64,000 nucleotides of DNA from Ruoffia sp044336205 (GTDB taxonomy: Bacteria; Bacillota; Bacilli; Lactobacillales; Aerococcaceae). The translations under genes and the position numbers were made by a program. Shown piece by piece: positions 36,569 through 46,961 of the stretch. Under the pieces are notes generated by a model. The model saw only the letters and a program-made list of their open reading frames with translations, made no database searches and was not told the DNA's origin. The stretch is taken from positions 558,001 through 622,000 of the forward strand of contig CP172318.1 in assembly GCA_044336205.1 (NCBI GenBank), read 5' to 3'. How positions within the stretch are numbered: position 1 is the first letter of the stretch; every line of letters starts with the position of its first letter.

Positions 36569-37144
36569 ATGGCGCGGGATGGAACTCGACGTGGTGGAAG
36601 GCGCCCACGTTCAGGTGAAAAACCAGAAGCTCTAGTGGATAAACTATCCAAAGGCAAGGAAGCGCATGTAATCGATCTACCTGACTTTCAACCTAATCCT
36701 TTGTCTGTAGATGATTATGAAGTGGGAGGTAACCATCAAGGGATTGAAATGCCGAACCCTTCAGAGTACCTTTCAGCCAAACAACGTGATGGCACAGATC
36801 TAGGTGCCGATGAAATATATATTGAAACTTGGGAATGGTTACGGGACAGAGGGTGTGAACGCTTGGTTAATAAGCGACTTATTGAAACATACTCACAAGC
36901 CATGGCACGTTACATTCAATGTGAAGAAGCTATCTCAACCTTTGGTTTGTTAGGAAAACACCCGACAACAGGTGGAGCTATCGCAAGTCCTTTTGTTGGG
37001 ATGAGTCAAAACTATCAAAAACAAGCGAGTCTCATTTGGTATGAGATTTTTGAAATCGTAAAACAAAATTCAACAACAGCTTATGTGGGTAACCCAATGG
37101 AAGATACCATGGAGCGATTGTTAAGAAAGAAAGGAAATGGATAA
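36569..37144 (+). CDS. P27-family small terminase subunit
   Basis: 191 residues behind GGAGGT. It has a basic Gly/Arg-rich N-terminus (GTRRGGRRPRSG) and the P27 small terminase helices (LIETYSQAMARYIQCEEAI, then GMSQNYQKQASLIWYEIFEI). It recognises the phage packaging site and loads TerL. The metK gene starts at the last base of its stop. In simpler relatives TerL follows at once; here a four-gene insert (metK, two methyltransferases, small genes) separates them. Confidence 0.88.
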   Translation: MARDGTRRGGRRPRSGEKPEALVDKLSKGKEAHVIDLPDFQPNPLSVDDYEVGGNHQGIEMPNPSEYLSAKQRDGTDLGADEIYIETWEWLRDRGCERLVNKRLIETYSQAMARYIQCEEAISTFGLLGKHPTTGGAIASPFVGMSQNYQKQASLIWYEIFEIVKQNSTTAYVGNPMEDTMERLLRKKGNG

Positions 37145-38302
37145 TGTTCAAAACTGCAGAAAGTGTGTGTATGGGGCATCCTGATAAGTTGTGTGATTAC
37201 ATTGCAGATTCAGTCTTAGATAGATGCTTATTATATGATCCCAATGCTAGAGTCGCCTGTGAAGTTTTAGCAACCGACGGAAAAATCATTCTAGCCGGTG
37301 AGATTTCAACCAGTGAAGAAGTAAATGTATTCGATGTGGTCGAGGTAGCTCTTTGGGAGAGTGGGTATAACCCTAATGACTTTGAGGTTTATAACTTAAT
37401 CAATAAGCAAAGTGCTGATATCGCATCTGCCGTTAATCAATCATTAGAAGCTAGACAAGGCGAAAAGACCTCATATAATTTACTTGGTGCTGGCGACCAA
37501 GGAACGGTGTATGGTTACGCGACCAATGAAACAAATTCATGCTTACCGTTAGCATTAGAGTTGGTGCATAAATTATGTAAGCGACTTGATACTTTGCGGG
37601 TGGATGGTGTGATTGGTGGCATTCATTCTGATGGGAAATCTCAAGTGACACTAGAATATGATGGAAATAGACTTAAACATGTGCATACCATACTAATTTC
37701 TGTTCAACATGATGAGGATAAAGATTTGCATCAATTAAGAAGCGAACTAATTTCTGAAGTGATTTTACCAATATTTGATGGATACCCGATTGATGAAGAT
37801 ACGGCTATTCTAATCAATCCCTCTGGTCGATTTATAACAAGGAGGACCTACTGCAGATACTGGTTTAACAGGTCGAAAAATTATGGTAGATACTTATGGA
37901 GGATTTGTCGCTCATGGTGGTGGTGCTTTTTCTGGGAAAGATCCAAGTAAAGTAGACCGTTCTGCGGCTTATATGGCACGTTATATTGCGAAGAATTTTG
38001 TAAAAGCAGAAATATGTTCAGAATGTTCTGTTTCACTGTCCTATGCGATTGGTAAAGCAAGACCTGTGATGGTACAAGTTTCGTCACACGGCACAGCTGA
38101 ATATAGTGATGAAGTGCTAACGGATTTTACGCAACGATATTTTAATTTGAAACCAGGAGCGATTATTGACTTCCTAGATTTGCGTAAACCAAAATACCGT
38201 AGAACAGCTCGTTACGGTCATTTTTCTTCGTTCATTTATCTGTGGGAAAGAACCTTCGAGTCATACAAAATAAAGGAGGCTCTGGAAGAATATGCAGGTT
38301 AA
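37144..38302 (+). pseudogene. metK: Phage-encoded S-adenosylmethionine synthetase, one frameshift
   Basis: Residues 1-230 are a clear MetK (ESVCMGHPDKLCDYIADSVL, LLGAGDQGTVYGYATNE). An extra A near 37840, in ACAAGGAGG, breaks the frame. Removing it restores INPSGRFITGGPTADTGLTG and joins VDTYGGFVAHGGGAFSGKDP, with the phosphate-binding loop, to the end. The corrected product is about 385 residues and would make SAM from methionine and ATP. Phage metK genes are thought to feed the adjacent DNA methyltransferases. Overlaps of 1 base with TerS and 11 with the next gene mark an operon. Confidence 0.93.
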
Positions 38303-39531
38303 AAAGAAAAAACTTACCGATTTAATTCCAGCGGACTACAATCCAAGAAAAAGACCTCCAACCTGGTGATGCTGAATATGAAAAGTTAAAGCGATCCATT
38401 GAAACATTTGGTTATGTCGAACCGATTATTTGGAATAAACAGACAGGTCGAATTGTGGGTGGGCATCAACGCTTAAAAGTGATGCAAGACTTAGGTTATC
38501 AAGAGATTGAGTGTGTGATTATTGATATCGATGAATCCAAGGAGAAAGCACTAAACGTTGCTTTGAATAAGATATCTGGATCTTGGGACGAAGATAAACT
38601 CATGAGCTTGATTACCGATCTAGAAGGCTCTGATTTTGATGTCTCGCTCACAGGATTTGATATCGCTGAATTGGATGAACTCTTTAAAGATTCTCTTACA
38701 GATGGAATTGAAGACGACAACTTCGATGTGAAAGAAGAACTAAAAAAGCCCGCGATGTCTAAACTAGGTGACGTATGGACGTTAGGAAAGCACCGATTAT
38801 TGGTAGGCGATTCTACAAAAATAGAGACATATGAAAGATTGATGAAAGATAAACAAGCAAATCTGGTTGTCACTGACCCGCCCTATAATGTCGATTACGA
38901 GGGAGCCGCTGGCAAGATAAAGAACGATAAAATGGAGAATCAAGCCTTTTATGAATTCTTATTAGTTGCTTTCACTCAAATGGAAAAGGTAATGACTAAT
39001 GAAGCATCGATTTATGTATTTCATGCGGATACTGAAGGGTTTAACTTTAGACGAGCTTTTCAAGAAGCTGGGTTTTATCTATCGGGTACTTGTATTTGGA
39101 AGAAAGAATCACTCGTATTAGGACGCTCGCCATACCAATGGCAACATGAACCGATTCTCTTTGGTTGGAAGAAGAAAGGGAAACATTTATGGTATTCCGG
39201 TCGTAAAGAAACAACCATCTGGGAATATGATAAACCTAAGCGTAATACTGACCATCCTACGATGAAGCCGATTCCTCTGTTATCTTATCCCATAATGAAT
39301 TCGTCTACTTCAAATGCCATTGTTCTAGATCCATTTGGCGGAAGTGGCTCGACTTTAATGGCCTGTGAACAAACGAATCGTATTTGTTATACGATTGAAC
39401 TGGATGAAAAGTTTGCGGATGTTATTATAAAGCGATATATAGAATTAATTGGTAAATCTGATGAAGTCTCTGTAGAAAGGGATGGAGTCAGCTTTTTATT
39501 TACAGAAATTGAGGGGTTGCAAGATGACTAG
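38292..39531 (+). pseudogene. ParB-domain fused DNA adenine/cytosine-N4 methyltransferase, one frameshift
   Basis: From the ATG at 38292 (MQVKKKKLTDLIPADYNPRK) the frame breaks near 38350, where an A run of 5 should be 4. The corrected frame gives DLQPGDAEYEKLKRSIETFG and a ParB/Srx-like domain (VGGHQRLKVM), then a beta-class methyltransferase with VTDPPYNVDYEG and, near the end, LDPFGGSGSTLMACE. About 412 residues. It would modify phage or host DNA, probably against restriction. The start overlaps metK and the end overlaps the C5 methyltransferase. Confidence 0.92.
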
Positions 39532-40961
39532 CCTTACTTTAGGTTCATTATTTGATGGTTCCGGTGGCTTTCCCTTAGCCGCTAAATTCGTAGGAGTCAA
39601 ACCAATATGGGCTTCAGAAATTGAACCATTTGCAATTCGTGTCACTACTAAACGATTACCTGAAGTCCAACATTTAGGTGATATAACACAACTGAATGGT
39701 GCTAGTATTCCTGCAGTTGACATCATTTCCTTTGGAAGTCCTTGTCAGGACTTATCGATTGCAGGAGGTCGACAAGGACTTCAAGGGAGCCAATCGAATT
39801 TATTCTATGAAGCAGTACGTATCATTAAAGAAATGAGGGCAGCTACCAATGACACAAAACCAAGGTATATCATATGGGAAAATGTCTGTGGCGCATTCTC
39901 ATCAAATAAAGGAGTCGACTTCCAATCCGTTTTGGATGCAGTTATCCAAGTCAAAGGATCGTATCCCACGGTGCCTATGCCTGAAAACGGAAAGTGGCCT
40001 TACAGCGACTACATTATGGGAGACGGATGGTCCATTGCTTACCGAGTTCTTGACGCTCAATACTTCGGAGTGCCCCAACGTCGTCGCCGAGTCTTCCTTG
40101 TCGCAGATTTTGATGGAGAACGTGCCAGAGACATATTATTTGAGTCCGCAAGCCTGTCAAGGGATTTTAAGACGAGCGAAGCTGAAGGGCAAGGAAATCC
40201 CCGAGGTCTTGAAACAAGCATTGGAGAAACAATCTGCTTAAATGACCAAGGTGGCAAACGGATGGATATCTATAAAGAAAAATCAGGAACATTAAAAGCA
40301 AGTGGCGGTTCACCACCTTATATTTTTGAAAATTATAGCCAAGATAGTCGTTATAGAGGACCTTTGAACCAAGTGCCCACTTTATCAAGAAAACTTGGGA
40401 CGGGCGGAAATAATCAACCTTTTGTTGTTTATGACGTTCGACAAACTTCCGAAAATACACGCAATGCAAGACACAATATTTATCCATGTGATGTCAGCCG
40501 AACGCTTGATACATCAGGAAATCATCCCGCACAAAATCAAGGTGGGTTAGCAATAGTTGAGGAAATATTTATATTAAGTAAAAACTCACATTTTACTAGA
40601 GCCAGGCAAGGCATTACTGACCCCTTAGTCGCTTGTAATTATAAGGATCCCCCGGTAGTCAATCAACCTCAAGTTAGGCGGCTTACACCGCAAGAGTGTG
40701 GAAGATTACAAGGGATTTCCGGAAGGTTGGTGTGATGGTTTGGAAGAAATAAATCCTAGTTATGAAGAACTTATTTTTTGGCAACAAGTCTTTGAAATGG
40801 ATAAACGAGTAAGAAAACTCAAACGATCGAAGACAGAAAAACAAATTCGGAAATGGTTAGCCAATCCCCACACAGATTCTGCGGAGTATAAATTATGGGG
40901 TAATGGGGTAGCTTTACCTTGCGTGATATTTATCTTACGAGGAATCGTTGAAGACACTTGA
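39524..40961 (+). pseudogene. DNA cytosine-C5 methyltransferase, one frameshift
   Basis: Start ATG at 39524 with GAGGGG upstream (LTLGSLFDGSGGFPLAAKFV is motif I). Motif IV GSPCQDLSIAGGRQGL carries the catalytic Cys, and IWENVCGAFSS and QRRRRVFLVADF follow. An extra G near 40713 (in CAAGGGATTT) diverts the frame. The corrected reading LQGFPEGWCDGLEE continues to motif X, LWGNGVALP. About 478 residues. It methylates cytosine in DNA; the target is unknown. It is the third successive gene in this cassette with a single indel. Confidence 0.92.
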
Positions 40962-41018
40962 TATAGAGGACTTACAAATCTAATATGTGATTAACGATAA
41001 AACTTGGGGGATAAGTGA

Positions 41019-41126
41019 ATGAACAATGAAATTTTAAATATGGTATCCAACTCATTATTATGCCAGAGTTTTGTCTATTGGAAACTCAATGTACCAATTA
41101 GTCAATCAATAGCTCTTATGACTTGA
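41019..41126 (+). CDS. Possible small ORF, 35 aa
   Basis: An ATG at 41019 follows GGGGGATAAG. The peptide (MNNEILNMVSNSLLCQSFVY and on) is short, partly hydrophobic and unrecognised. It may be a small phage protein or chance. Confidence 0.25.
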   Translation: MNNEILNMVSNSLLCQSFVYWKLNVPISQSIALMT

Positions 41127-41162
41127 TTTATAGTCACTCTTGAGTGATATATAGACCTGGAG

Positions 41163-41387
41163 GTGATTAAAATACTAAAGGGACGTGTTGCTCAATTAAA
41201 AAAGAAGTATCCGGTGGGGAATCGAGTTCGTTTGATTAAAATGGACGACACACAAGCCCCGCCTATTGGAACGACAGGAACGGTAATTGGGGTTGACGAT
41301 ATTGGGTCTTTGCTAGTCCAATGGGATAATGGTTCTTCCCTGAATGTGATTGATAGGGTGGATGAAGTAGAGTTAATCAACGATTGA
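41163..41387 (+). CDS. DUF4314 protein
   Basis: About 70-74 residues, with the DUF4314 core (KKYPVGNRVRLIKMDDTQAP, then GTTGTVIGVDDIGSLLVQWD and NGSSLNVI), a small SH3-like barrel frequent beside phage terminase genes. Function unknown. The GTG at 41163 is inside the GGAGG ribosome site and cannot be a good start. The codon at the right spacing is ATA at 41172, where homologs have ATG. Either ATA is used or a base is miscalled. Confidence 0.8.
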   Translation: MIKILKGRVAQLKKKYPVGNRVRLIKMDDTQAPPIGTTGTVIGVDDIGSLLVQWDNGSSLNVIDRVDEVELIND

Positions 41388-41467
41388 TGCATCTAAAAGA
41401 TTGGTATTCCTTGCTATTGATGTGTTTGTACGGGAATATGGCACAATAAAAATGGAGGAAATTAACC

Positions 41468-41847
41468 ATGAAAAATATTGAGAAATCAGACGCTATCATT
41501 GAATTACTCGACTGGAGCAACCTATGATACCCAGTTGACTTTTTGAGTGCCTATATGCACACAAAAAAGGGCAAGCCTGAGAAATTAAACTTAAGCGACA
41601 TATTAAGAGAAGGTTCGATTGAGGAAATTGTACATTGCCTTGAAGAATTTGGGATTGGAGAATTTACGATAACAGACCACTCAACCGCCTTAATGAAGAA
41701 TTTATGGGATTTAACCAAAGAGGATATGAAGTTGAAGGCATGCTAGAACTTGAAACTAGAAACATGATTTATAACTACAATTCTCGAGGAGAAGTACCAG
41801 AAATTAAGGCGGCAATCCTTCTCAAGAAAGTAGAAGTAAAAATTTAA
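41468..41847 (+). pseudogene. Small phage protein before TerL, with a stop and a frameshift
   Basis: An ATG at 41468 with GGAGG upstream gives MKNIEKSDAIIELLDWSNL, then an in-frame TGA at 41525-41527. The frame reopens as YPVDFLSAYMHTKKGKPEKL and on through HCLEEFGIGEFTITDHS, until an A is missing near 41721. Correcting it gives LTKEGYEVEGMLELETRN and a natural end at 41847. It resembles small proteins of unknown function found beside DUF4314 in phages. The two lesions may be real decay or error. Confidence 0.65.
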
Positions 41848-41938
41848 AATCGCAAAAAATTATACAAAAAGGAGCGTCAGCTCTTTTTCTCATACACCAC
41901 TGACCAAGTGGTTATTTTTTTTACTCAAAATTAAGGAG

Positions 41939-43549
41939 TTGAGAATCATTCGAAAGTTAAAGAACTATGAACCGTCAGAGTTTATGGCAGAAGATTCTTA
42001 CTACGACCATGATAGTGCTGACTTTGCTGTGAGTTTTATTGAAGCTTTGACACACACTAAAGGTCGCTGGGCTGGGAAACCATTCGAGTTGATTGATTGG
42101 CAAGAACGAATTATTCGAGACTTATTTGGCATTCTTAAAGCAGATGGGCATCGCCAGTTTAATACGGCTTACATTGAAATACCAAAGAAACAAGGTAAGA
42201 GTGAGTTGGCTGCTGCGATAGCCCTACTTCTAACCTGTGGTGATGGTGAGGAACGTGCTGAGGTTTATGGGTGTGCTGCTGACCGTCAACAAGCCATGAT
42301 AGTTTTTGATGTGGCTGCCGATATGGTTCGCATGTGTCCCGCCTTAAGTAAGCGCGTTAAGATACTTACTTCACAGAAACGAATTATTTATCAGCCGACA
42401 AACTCATTCTATCAAGTCTTATCAGCTGAAGCTTATTCAAAACATGGTTTTAATATCCATGGAGTCGTATTTGATGAGTTACATACGCAGCCAAACAGAA
42501 AATTATTTGATGTTATGACAAAGGGTTCAGGAGATGCGAGAACACAGCCTTTGTACTTTTTGATTACGACTGCTGGTACAGATACTCAGTCAATTTGTTA
42601 TGAAACTCATTCAAAAGCAGAGGATATTTTAGAAGGTCGTAAAACTGACCCAACATTTTATCCAGTTATTTATGGTGCAGAAAAAGAAGATGATTGGACA
42701 GATCCGGAAGTTTGGAAGAAAGCCAATCCTTCTTTAGGCATTACTGTTCAAATGGATAAAGTTCATGCAGCTTGCGAGTCCGCTAAGCAAAATCCAGCTG
42801 AAGAAAATGCGTTTAGACAACTACGTTTAAATCAATGGGTGAAACAAACTGTTCGCTGGATGCCAATGGATGTTTGGGATGCCTGTGATTTTGCTTTTGA
42901 TCCGAAAGATTTAGAAGGTCGTCTTTGTTATGGAGGGTTAGATTTGTCTAGTACATCTGATATAACGGCATTTGTTTTAGTCTTTCCACCAGAAGATGAA
43001 GACGATAAATACTATATCCTCCCATACTTTTGGTTGCCTGAAGATAATTTAGAATTACGAGTGGCCCGGGATCATGTCAATTATGACTTATGGCAAAAAG
43101 AAGGACATCTACTAACCACAGAGGGAAATGTGGTGCACTATGGTTTTATCGAACAATTCATCGAAGAACTAGGTACTAAATATAATATTCGTGAGATAGC
43201 TTTTGACCGTTGGGGTGCTGTTCAAATGGTCCAAAATTTAGAAGGTATGGGCTTTACAGTTGTGCCTTTTGGTCAAGGCTTTAAAGATATGAGTCCACCA
43301 ACAAAAGAGTTAATGAAGATTGCACTAGAGAAGCGATTTGCTCATGCTGGGCATCCAGTTCTTCGATGGATGATGGATAACATTTACATTCGAACTGACC
43401 CAGCTGGAAATATTAAGCCAGATAAGGAAAAATCTACAGAAAAAATTGATGGTGTAGTTGCGACAGTGATGGCACTTGATCGAGCATTGAGATACGGAGT
43501 GAATCAAGTGGAGTCTGTCTACGATGAGCGAGGTTTATTTTTAATTTGA
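41939..43549 (+). CDS. Terminase large subunit
   Basis: 536 residues from a TTG behind AAGGAG. The ATPase part has a P-loop variant IPKKQGKSELAAAIA (about 79-93) and Walker B GVVFDELHTQ (about 174). The C-terminal RNase-H-like nuclease has YGGLDLSSTSDITAFVL and ends with a conserved Asp segment (KIDGVVATVMALDRAL). It packages DNA into proheads together with TerS and HNH. This is an HK97-type terminase. Confidence 0.97.
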   Translation: MRIIRKLKNYEPSEFMAEDSYYDHDSADFAVSFIEALTHTKGRWAGKPFELIDWQERIIRDLFGILKADGHRQFNTAYIEIPKKQGKSELAAAIALLLTCGDGEERAEVYGCAADRQQAMIVFDVAADMVRMCPALSKRVKILTSQKRIIYQPTNSFYQVLSAEAYSKHGFNIHGVVFDELHTQPNRKLFDVMTKGSGDARTQPLYFLITTAGTDTQSICYETHSKAEDILEGRKTDPTFYPVIYGAEKEDDWTDPEVWKKANPSLGITVQMDKVHAACESAKQNPAEENAFRQLRLNQWVKQTVRWMPMDVWDACDFAFDPKDLEGRLCYGGLDLSSTSDITAFVLVFPPEDEDDKYYILPYFWLPEDNLELRVARDHVNYDLWQKEGHLLTTEGNVVHYGFIEQFIEELGTKYNIREIAFDRWGAVQMVQNLEGMGFTVVPFGQGFKDMSPPTKELMKIALEKRFAHAGHPVLRWMMDNIYIRTDPAGNIKPDKEKSTEKIDGVVATVMALDRALRYGVNQVESVYDERGLFLI

Positions 43550-43563
43550 TGAGGAGGTGACCT

Positions 43564-44805
43564 ATGAATCCATTAAGACAGTTGTGGTCTAAATTAATTA
43601 GAAGTCCGGTTGAGAATAGTACAATTCCTAATAACCGTTTCTATTTTGGAAATAGTTCTGCTGGGAAAAATGTTAATGAACGATCAGCTATGCAAATGAC
43701 AGCAGTCTACGCTTGTGTGAGAATTTTGGCGGAATCAGTTGCAGGACTTCCGCTACATTTATATTTGACGAATGAGAATGGAAATAAGGAAAAGGCCAAG
43801 AACCATCCACTTTACTTCATTCTACACGATGAGCCTAATTCTGAAATGACCTCCTTTATTTTGAGGGAAACTTTGATGACCCACTTACTTTTATGGGGGA
43901 ATGCCTATGCTCAAATTATCCGGAATGGAAAAGGAGAAGTCATTTCGATTTATCCTTTGATGCCAAATAAGATGCGAGTGGCTAGAGACAAAGAAACCAA
44001 AGAGATTATTTACGAATATTTCCATGAGGATGGAAAAGTTCAGTTATTCTCTTTTGATGTCTTACATATTCCAGGATTAGGATTTGATGGTTTAATTGGT
44101 TATTCTCCAATAGCGATGGCTAAAAATGCGATTGGGATGGCGATGGCCACCGAGGAATATGGGGCTAAGTTTTTTGCTAATGGTGCTCAACCTGGAGGGG
44201 TCTTAGAACATCCAGGCATCATCAAAGATCCAGAAAGAGTTCGTAATTCATGGTCACAGTCCTTTGGAGGTTCAAGTAACTCTAACAAGATTGCTGTGTT
44301 AGAGGAAGGAATGAAGTACACTCCGATTTCAATATCTCCGGAACAAGCACAGTTTTTAGAAACAAGAAAATTTCAAATTAACGAGATTGCTCGAATTTTC
44401 CGAGTGCCACCACACATGGTTGGTGACTTGGAGAAATCGAGCTTTTCTAATATAGAACAACAGTCCTTAGAATTTGTGAAGTATACCTTAGATCCTTGGG
44501 TTTTAAGATGGGAACAAGCATTGAACCGTTCTTTAATTCCTAATAAGGATAAGAAGAAGTATTTTATCAAGTTCAATGTGGATGGTTTACTACGAGGTGA
44601 TTATGAAAGTCGAATGAATGGTTATGCCACGGCCCGTCAAAACGGTTGGATGTCGGCAAACGATATTCGTACCTTAGAGAATTTAGATCTTATCTCTAAA
44701 GAGGATGGAGGGGACTTATACCTGGTGAATGGGAATATGTTGCCTTTAGATAAGGCGGGATCGTTTTATCAAAGTAAGGAGCGTGACTTAAAGAGTGAAG
44801 AATAA
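43564..44805 (+). CDS. HK97-family portal protein
   Basis: 413 residues, with the usual portal features: MQMTAVYACVRILAESVAGL near the N-terminus, LLWGNAYAQIIRNGKGEV in the stem region, and PPHMVGDLEKSSFSNIEQQ near the C-terminal third. It forms the dodecameric DNA channel at the head vertex. It starts 15 bases after TerL, with GAGGAGG upstream, and overlaps the protease by 11 bases. Confidence 0.96.
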   Translation: MNPLRQLWSKLIRSPVENSTIPNNRFYFGNSSAGKNVNERSAMQMTAVYACVRILAESVAGLPLHLYLTNENGNKEKAKNHPLYFILHDEPNSEMTSFILRETLMTHLLLWGNAYAQIIRNGKGEVISIYPLMPNKMRVARDKETKEIIYEYFHEDGKVQLFSFDVLHIPGLGFDGLIGYSPIAMAKNAIGMAMATEEYGAKFFANGAQPGGVLEHPGIIKDPERVRNSWSQSFGGSSNSNKIAVLEEGMKYTPISISPEQAQFLETRKFQINEIARIFRVPPHMVGDLEKSSFSNIEQQSLEFVKYTLDPWVLRWEQALNRSLIPNKDKKKYFIKFNVDGLLRGDYESRMNGYATARQNGWMSANDIRTLENLDLISKEDGGDLYLVNGNMLPLDKAGSFYQSKERDLKSEE

Positions 44806-45496
44806 GAAGTTTTGGAACTTTAAAGAACCGGAAGACTTAGAAGAAAGAATCCTATATTTAAACGGGACAATTGCTGAGGAATCTTGGTTTGAGGATGATG
44901 TGACACCTGAAATGTTTCGCGAAGAATTGTTCGCAAGTGATCGGGATATTGTAGTTTGGATCAACTCGCCTGGAGGGGATGTAATTGCAGGAGCTCAAAT
45001 TTATAACATGTTATTGGAGTACCCAGATCATGTAACTGTAAAGATTGATGGAATTGCTGCATCAGCCGCTTCAGTAATTGCGATGGCTGGGGATACGATT
45101 TATATGAGTCCAGTATCTATGATGATGATTCATAACCCCATGACGGTTGCGATAGGGGACCATGTTGAGATGGAGAAAGCTAAGGAGATGTTAGCTTCCT
45201 TTAAAGAATCAATTATTAATGCTTATGAGAAAAAGACAGGTTTATCAAGACAACGCTTGTCTGAATTGATGGATGCGGAGACTTGGATGGATGTTGGAAA
45301 AGCTATGGAGTTAGGTTTTTGTGATTCGGTTCTGACAGCTTCACCAAGATTAGAATTTGAAGAAACTCAGCCTAAGATGTTATTTTCAAGAAAGGCAGTT
45401 ACGAATTCACTTCTAACTAAAGTAAAAGAGAGTCGTTCAGTTTCTGCCAATGAATTAGTGAGTCGATTAGAGTTAATGAAAAATCAATGGGGGTAA
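44795..45496 (+). CDS. ClpP-type prohead protease
   Basis: 233 residues from a GTG. It is a ClpP-fold serine protease with WINSPGGDVIAGAQIYNML for the oxyanion loop, the catalytic Ser in GIAASAASVIAMAG (about 88-96), His in MMIHNPMT (about 112) and a late Asp. It trims capsid and scaffold during head maturation. The long C-terminal tail past residue 185 may be scaffold-like. It sits between portal and capsid, the canonical place. Confidence 0.95.
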   Translation: MKNKKFWNFKEPEDLEERILYLNGTIAEESWFEDDVTPEMFREELFASDRDIVVWINSPGGDVIAGAQIYNMLLEYPDHVTVKIDGIAASAASVIAMAGDTIYMSPVSMMMIHNPMTVAIGDHVEMEKAKEMLASFKESIINAYEKKTGLSRQRLSELMDAETWMDVGKAMELGFCDSVLTASPRLEFEETQPKMLFSRKAVTNSLLTKVKESRSVSANELVSRLELMKNQWG

Positions 45497-45501
45497 AACA
45501 A

Positions 45502-46689
45502 ATGATGCAACAGTTAATTGAGAAACGTAGTGAGACTTGGAATAAAGCTAAGGAATTTGTCGAAAACCATCGTGATGAGAAGGGCTTAATGTCTGAAGAA
45601 GACCACCAAGTCTATGCGCAGATGGAAGCAGAAATTGAAAATTATACTCGTGAAATTAAGCGAATGGAGCGTGAAAAACAAATGGATCAATCGTTAGCAC
45701 AACCAACTTCGAAACCATTAACTTCTATGCCAGGAAATGTCAATGAATCAGAAAAAACAGGTCGAGCTCGAAACGAATACAAAGAAGCGATGTTAAATGC
45801 TTTTCGTTCGAATTTCCGAAATGTTTCGAATGTTTTGCAAGAAGGAATTGATACACAAGGTGGATATTTGGTTCCGGAAGAATATGACGAGCGCTTGATT
45901 CAAGGCCTAGAAGAAGAGAATATCCTTCGTAAGTTAGGAACAGTTATTCAAACTTCAGGAGAACATAAGATTAACATTGCGGGAACTAAACCAGCAGCTG
46001 CTTGGATTGAAGAAGGAGAAGCTTTAACCTTTGGTGATGCTACTTTTGACCAAGTGGTGTTAGATGCGCATAAATTACATGTCGCCATCAAAGTGACAGA
46101 AGAATTACTCTATGATAATGCCTTTAATTTAGAAAATCATCTCATGGACCAGTTCTCTAAAGCGTTAGCCAATGCAGAAGAAGAAGCTTTCCTCAATGGA
46201 GATGGTGTCAACAAGCCGTTAGGAATCTTTGCGACAGCTGGTGGCGGTGAAGTGGGTGTCACAACTACTAGTGAGAAAATCACTTCAGATGAACTTTTAT
46301 CTCTAGTCTATGCCTTAAAGCGTCCATACCGTAAGAACGCAGCTTTCATCTTAAATGATGCGACCTTAGCATTAGTTCGCAAACTCAAAGATAACAATGG
46401 TGCTTATATCTGGCAACAATCTTACCAACAAGGTGAACCAGATCGTCTCTTGGGTTATCCGGTCTATACGTCTGCTTTTGCTCCTGAAGTAGAAAAAGGA
46501 AAACCTGCCATTGCGTTTGGTGATTTCTCTTACTATAACATTGGAGACCGAGGTATTCGTTCATTCCAAGAGTTAAAAGAGTTATTTGCGGGTAATGGTA
46601 TGGTTGGGTTTGTTGCGAAAGAACGTGTGGATGGAAAGCTGGTCTTACCTGAAGCGGTTCAAATCTTATCCATTGGTGGGACAGGCTAA
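45502..46689 (+). CDS. HK97-type major capsid protein
   Basis: About 395 residues. The first 100 residues form a coiled-coil delta domain, expected to be cleaved by the ClpP protease. The rest is the HK97 fold, with IDTQGGYLVPEEYDERLIQG, then AFLNGDGVNKPLGIF and LLGYPVYTSAFAPE. I prefer the ATG at 45502 because GGGGG lies about 8 bases before it. An in-frame ATG at 45487 has no ribosome site. Confidence 0.96.
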   Translation: MMQQLIEKRSETWNKAKEFVENHRDEKGLMSEEDHQVYAQMEAEIENYTREIKRMEREKQMDQSLAQPTSKPLTSMPGNVNESEKTGRARNEYKEAMLNAFRSNFRNVSNVLQEGIDTQGGYLVPEEYDERLIQGLEEENILRKLGTVIQTSGEHKINIAGTKPAAAWIEEGEALTFGDATFDQVVLDAHKLHVAIKVTEELLYDNAFNLENHLMDQFSKALANAEEEAFLNGDGVNKPLGIFATAGGGEVGVTTTSEKITSDELLSLVYALKRPYRKNAAFILNDATLALVRKLKDNNGAYIWQQSYQQGEPDRLLGYPVYTSAFAPEVEKGKPAIAFGDFSYYNIGDRGIRSFQELKELFAGNGMVGFVAKERVDGKLVLPEAVQILSIGGTG

Positions 46690-46961
46690 TGCTGTCTCTG
46701 AATGAGGTTAAAGTGTATTTAAGAGTGGATGATGATCATGAAGATCAATTAATTCAGAGTTTAATTGACTCGGCCTTGGCTCTCTGCTTAGATGTGATTC
46801 GCAGTGATTCCGTTGAGAAATTGGAAACGAATCCCCATGCCCGCTTAGCTATATTATATGTCATCGCCTATTTTTATGAACACCGTGAAGAAGCCGACTA
46901 CCATGAGTTGATACTAACTTTGCGGGCACTTTTATTTGGAGTACGTCAGGAGGGATTCTGA
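46689..46961 (+). CDS. Head-tail connector (gp6-like)
   Basis: 90 residues. Starts on the last base of the capsid stop (TAATG). LSLNEVKVYLRVDDDHEDQL is the classic start of phage gp6/YqbG-like adaptor proteins, followed by helices with AILYVIAYFYEHREEAD. It forms the ring below the portal. Confidence 0.93.
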   Translation: MLSLNEVKVYLRVDDDHEDQLIQSLIDSALALCLDVIRSDSVEKLETNPHARLAILYVIAYFYEHREEADYHELILTLRALLFGVRQEGF

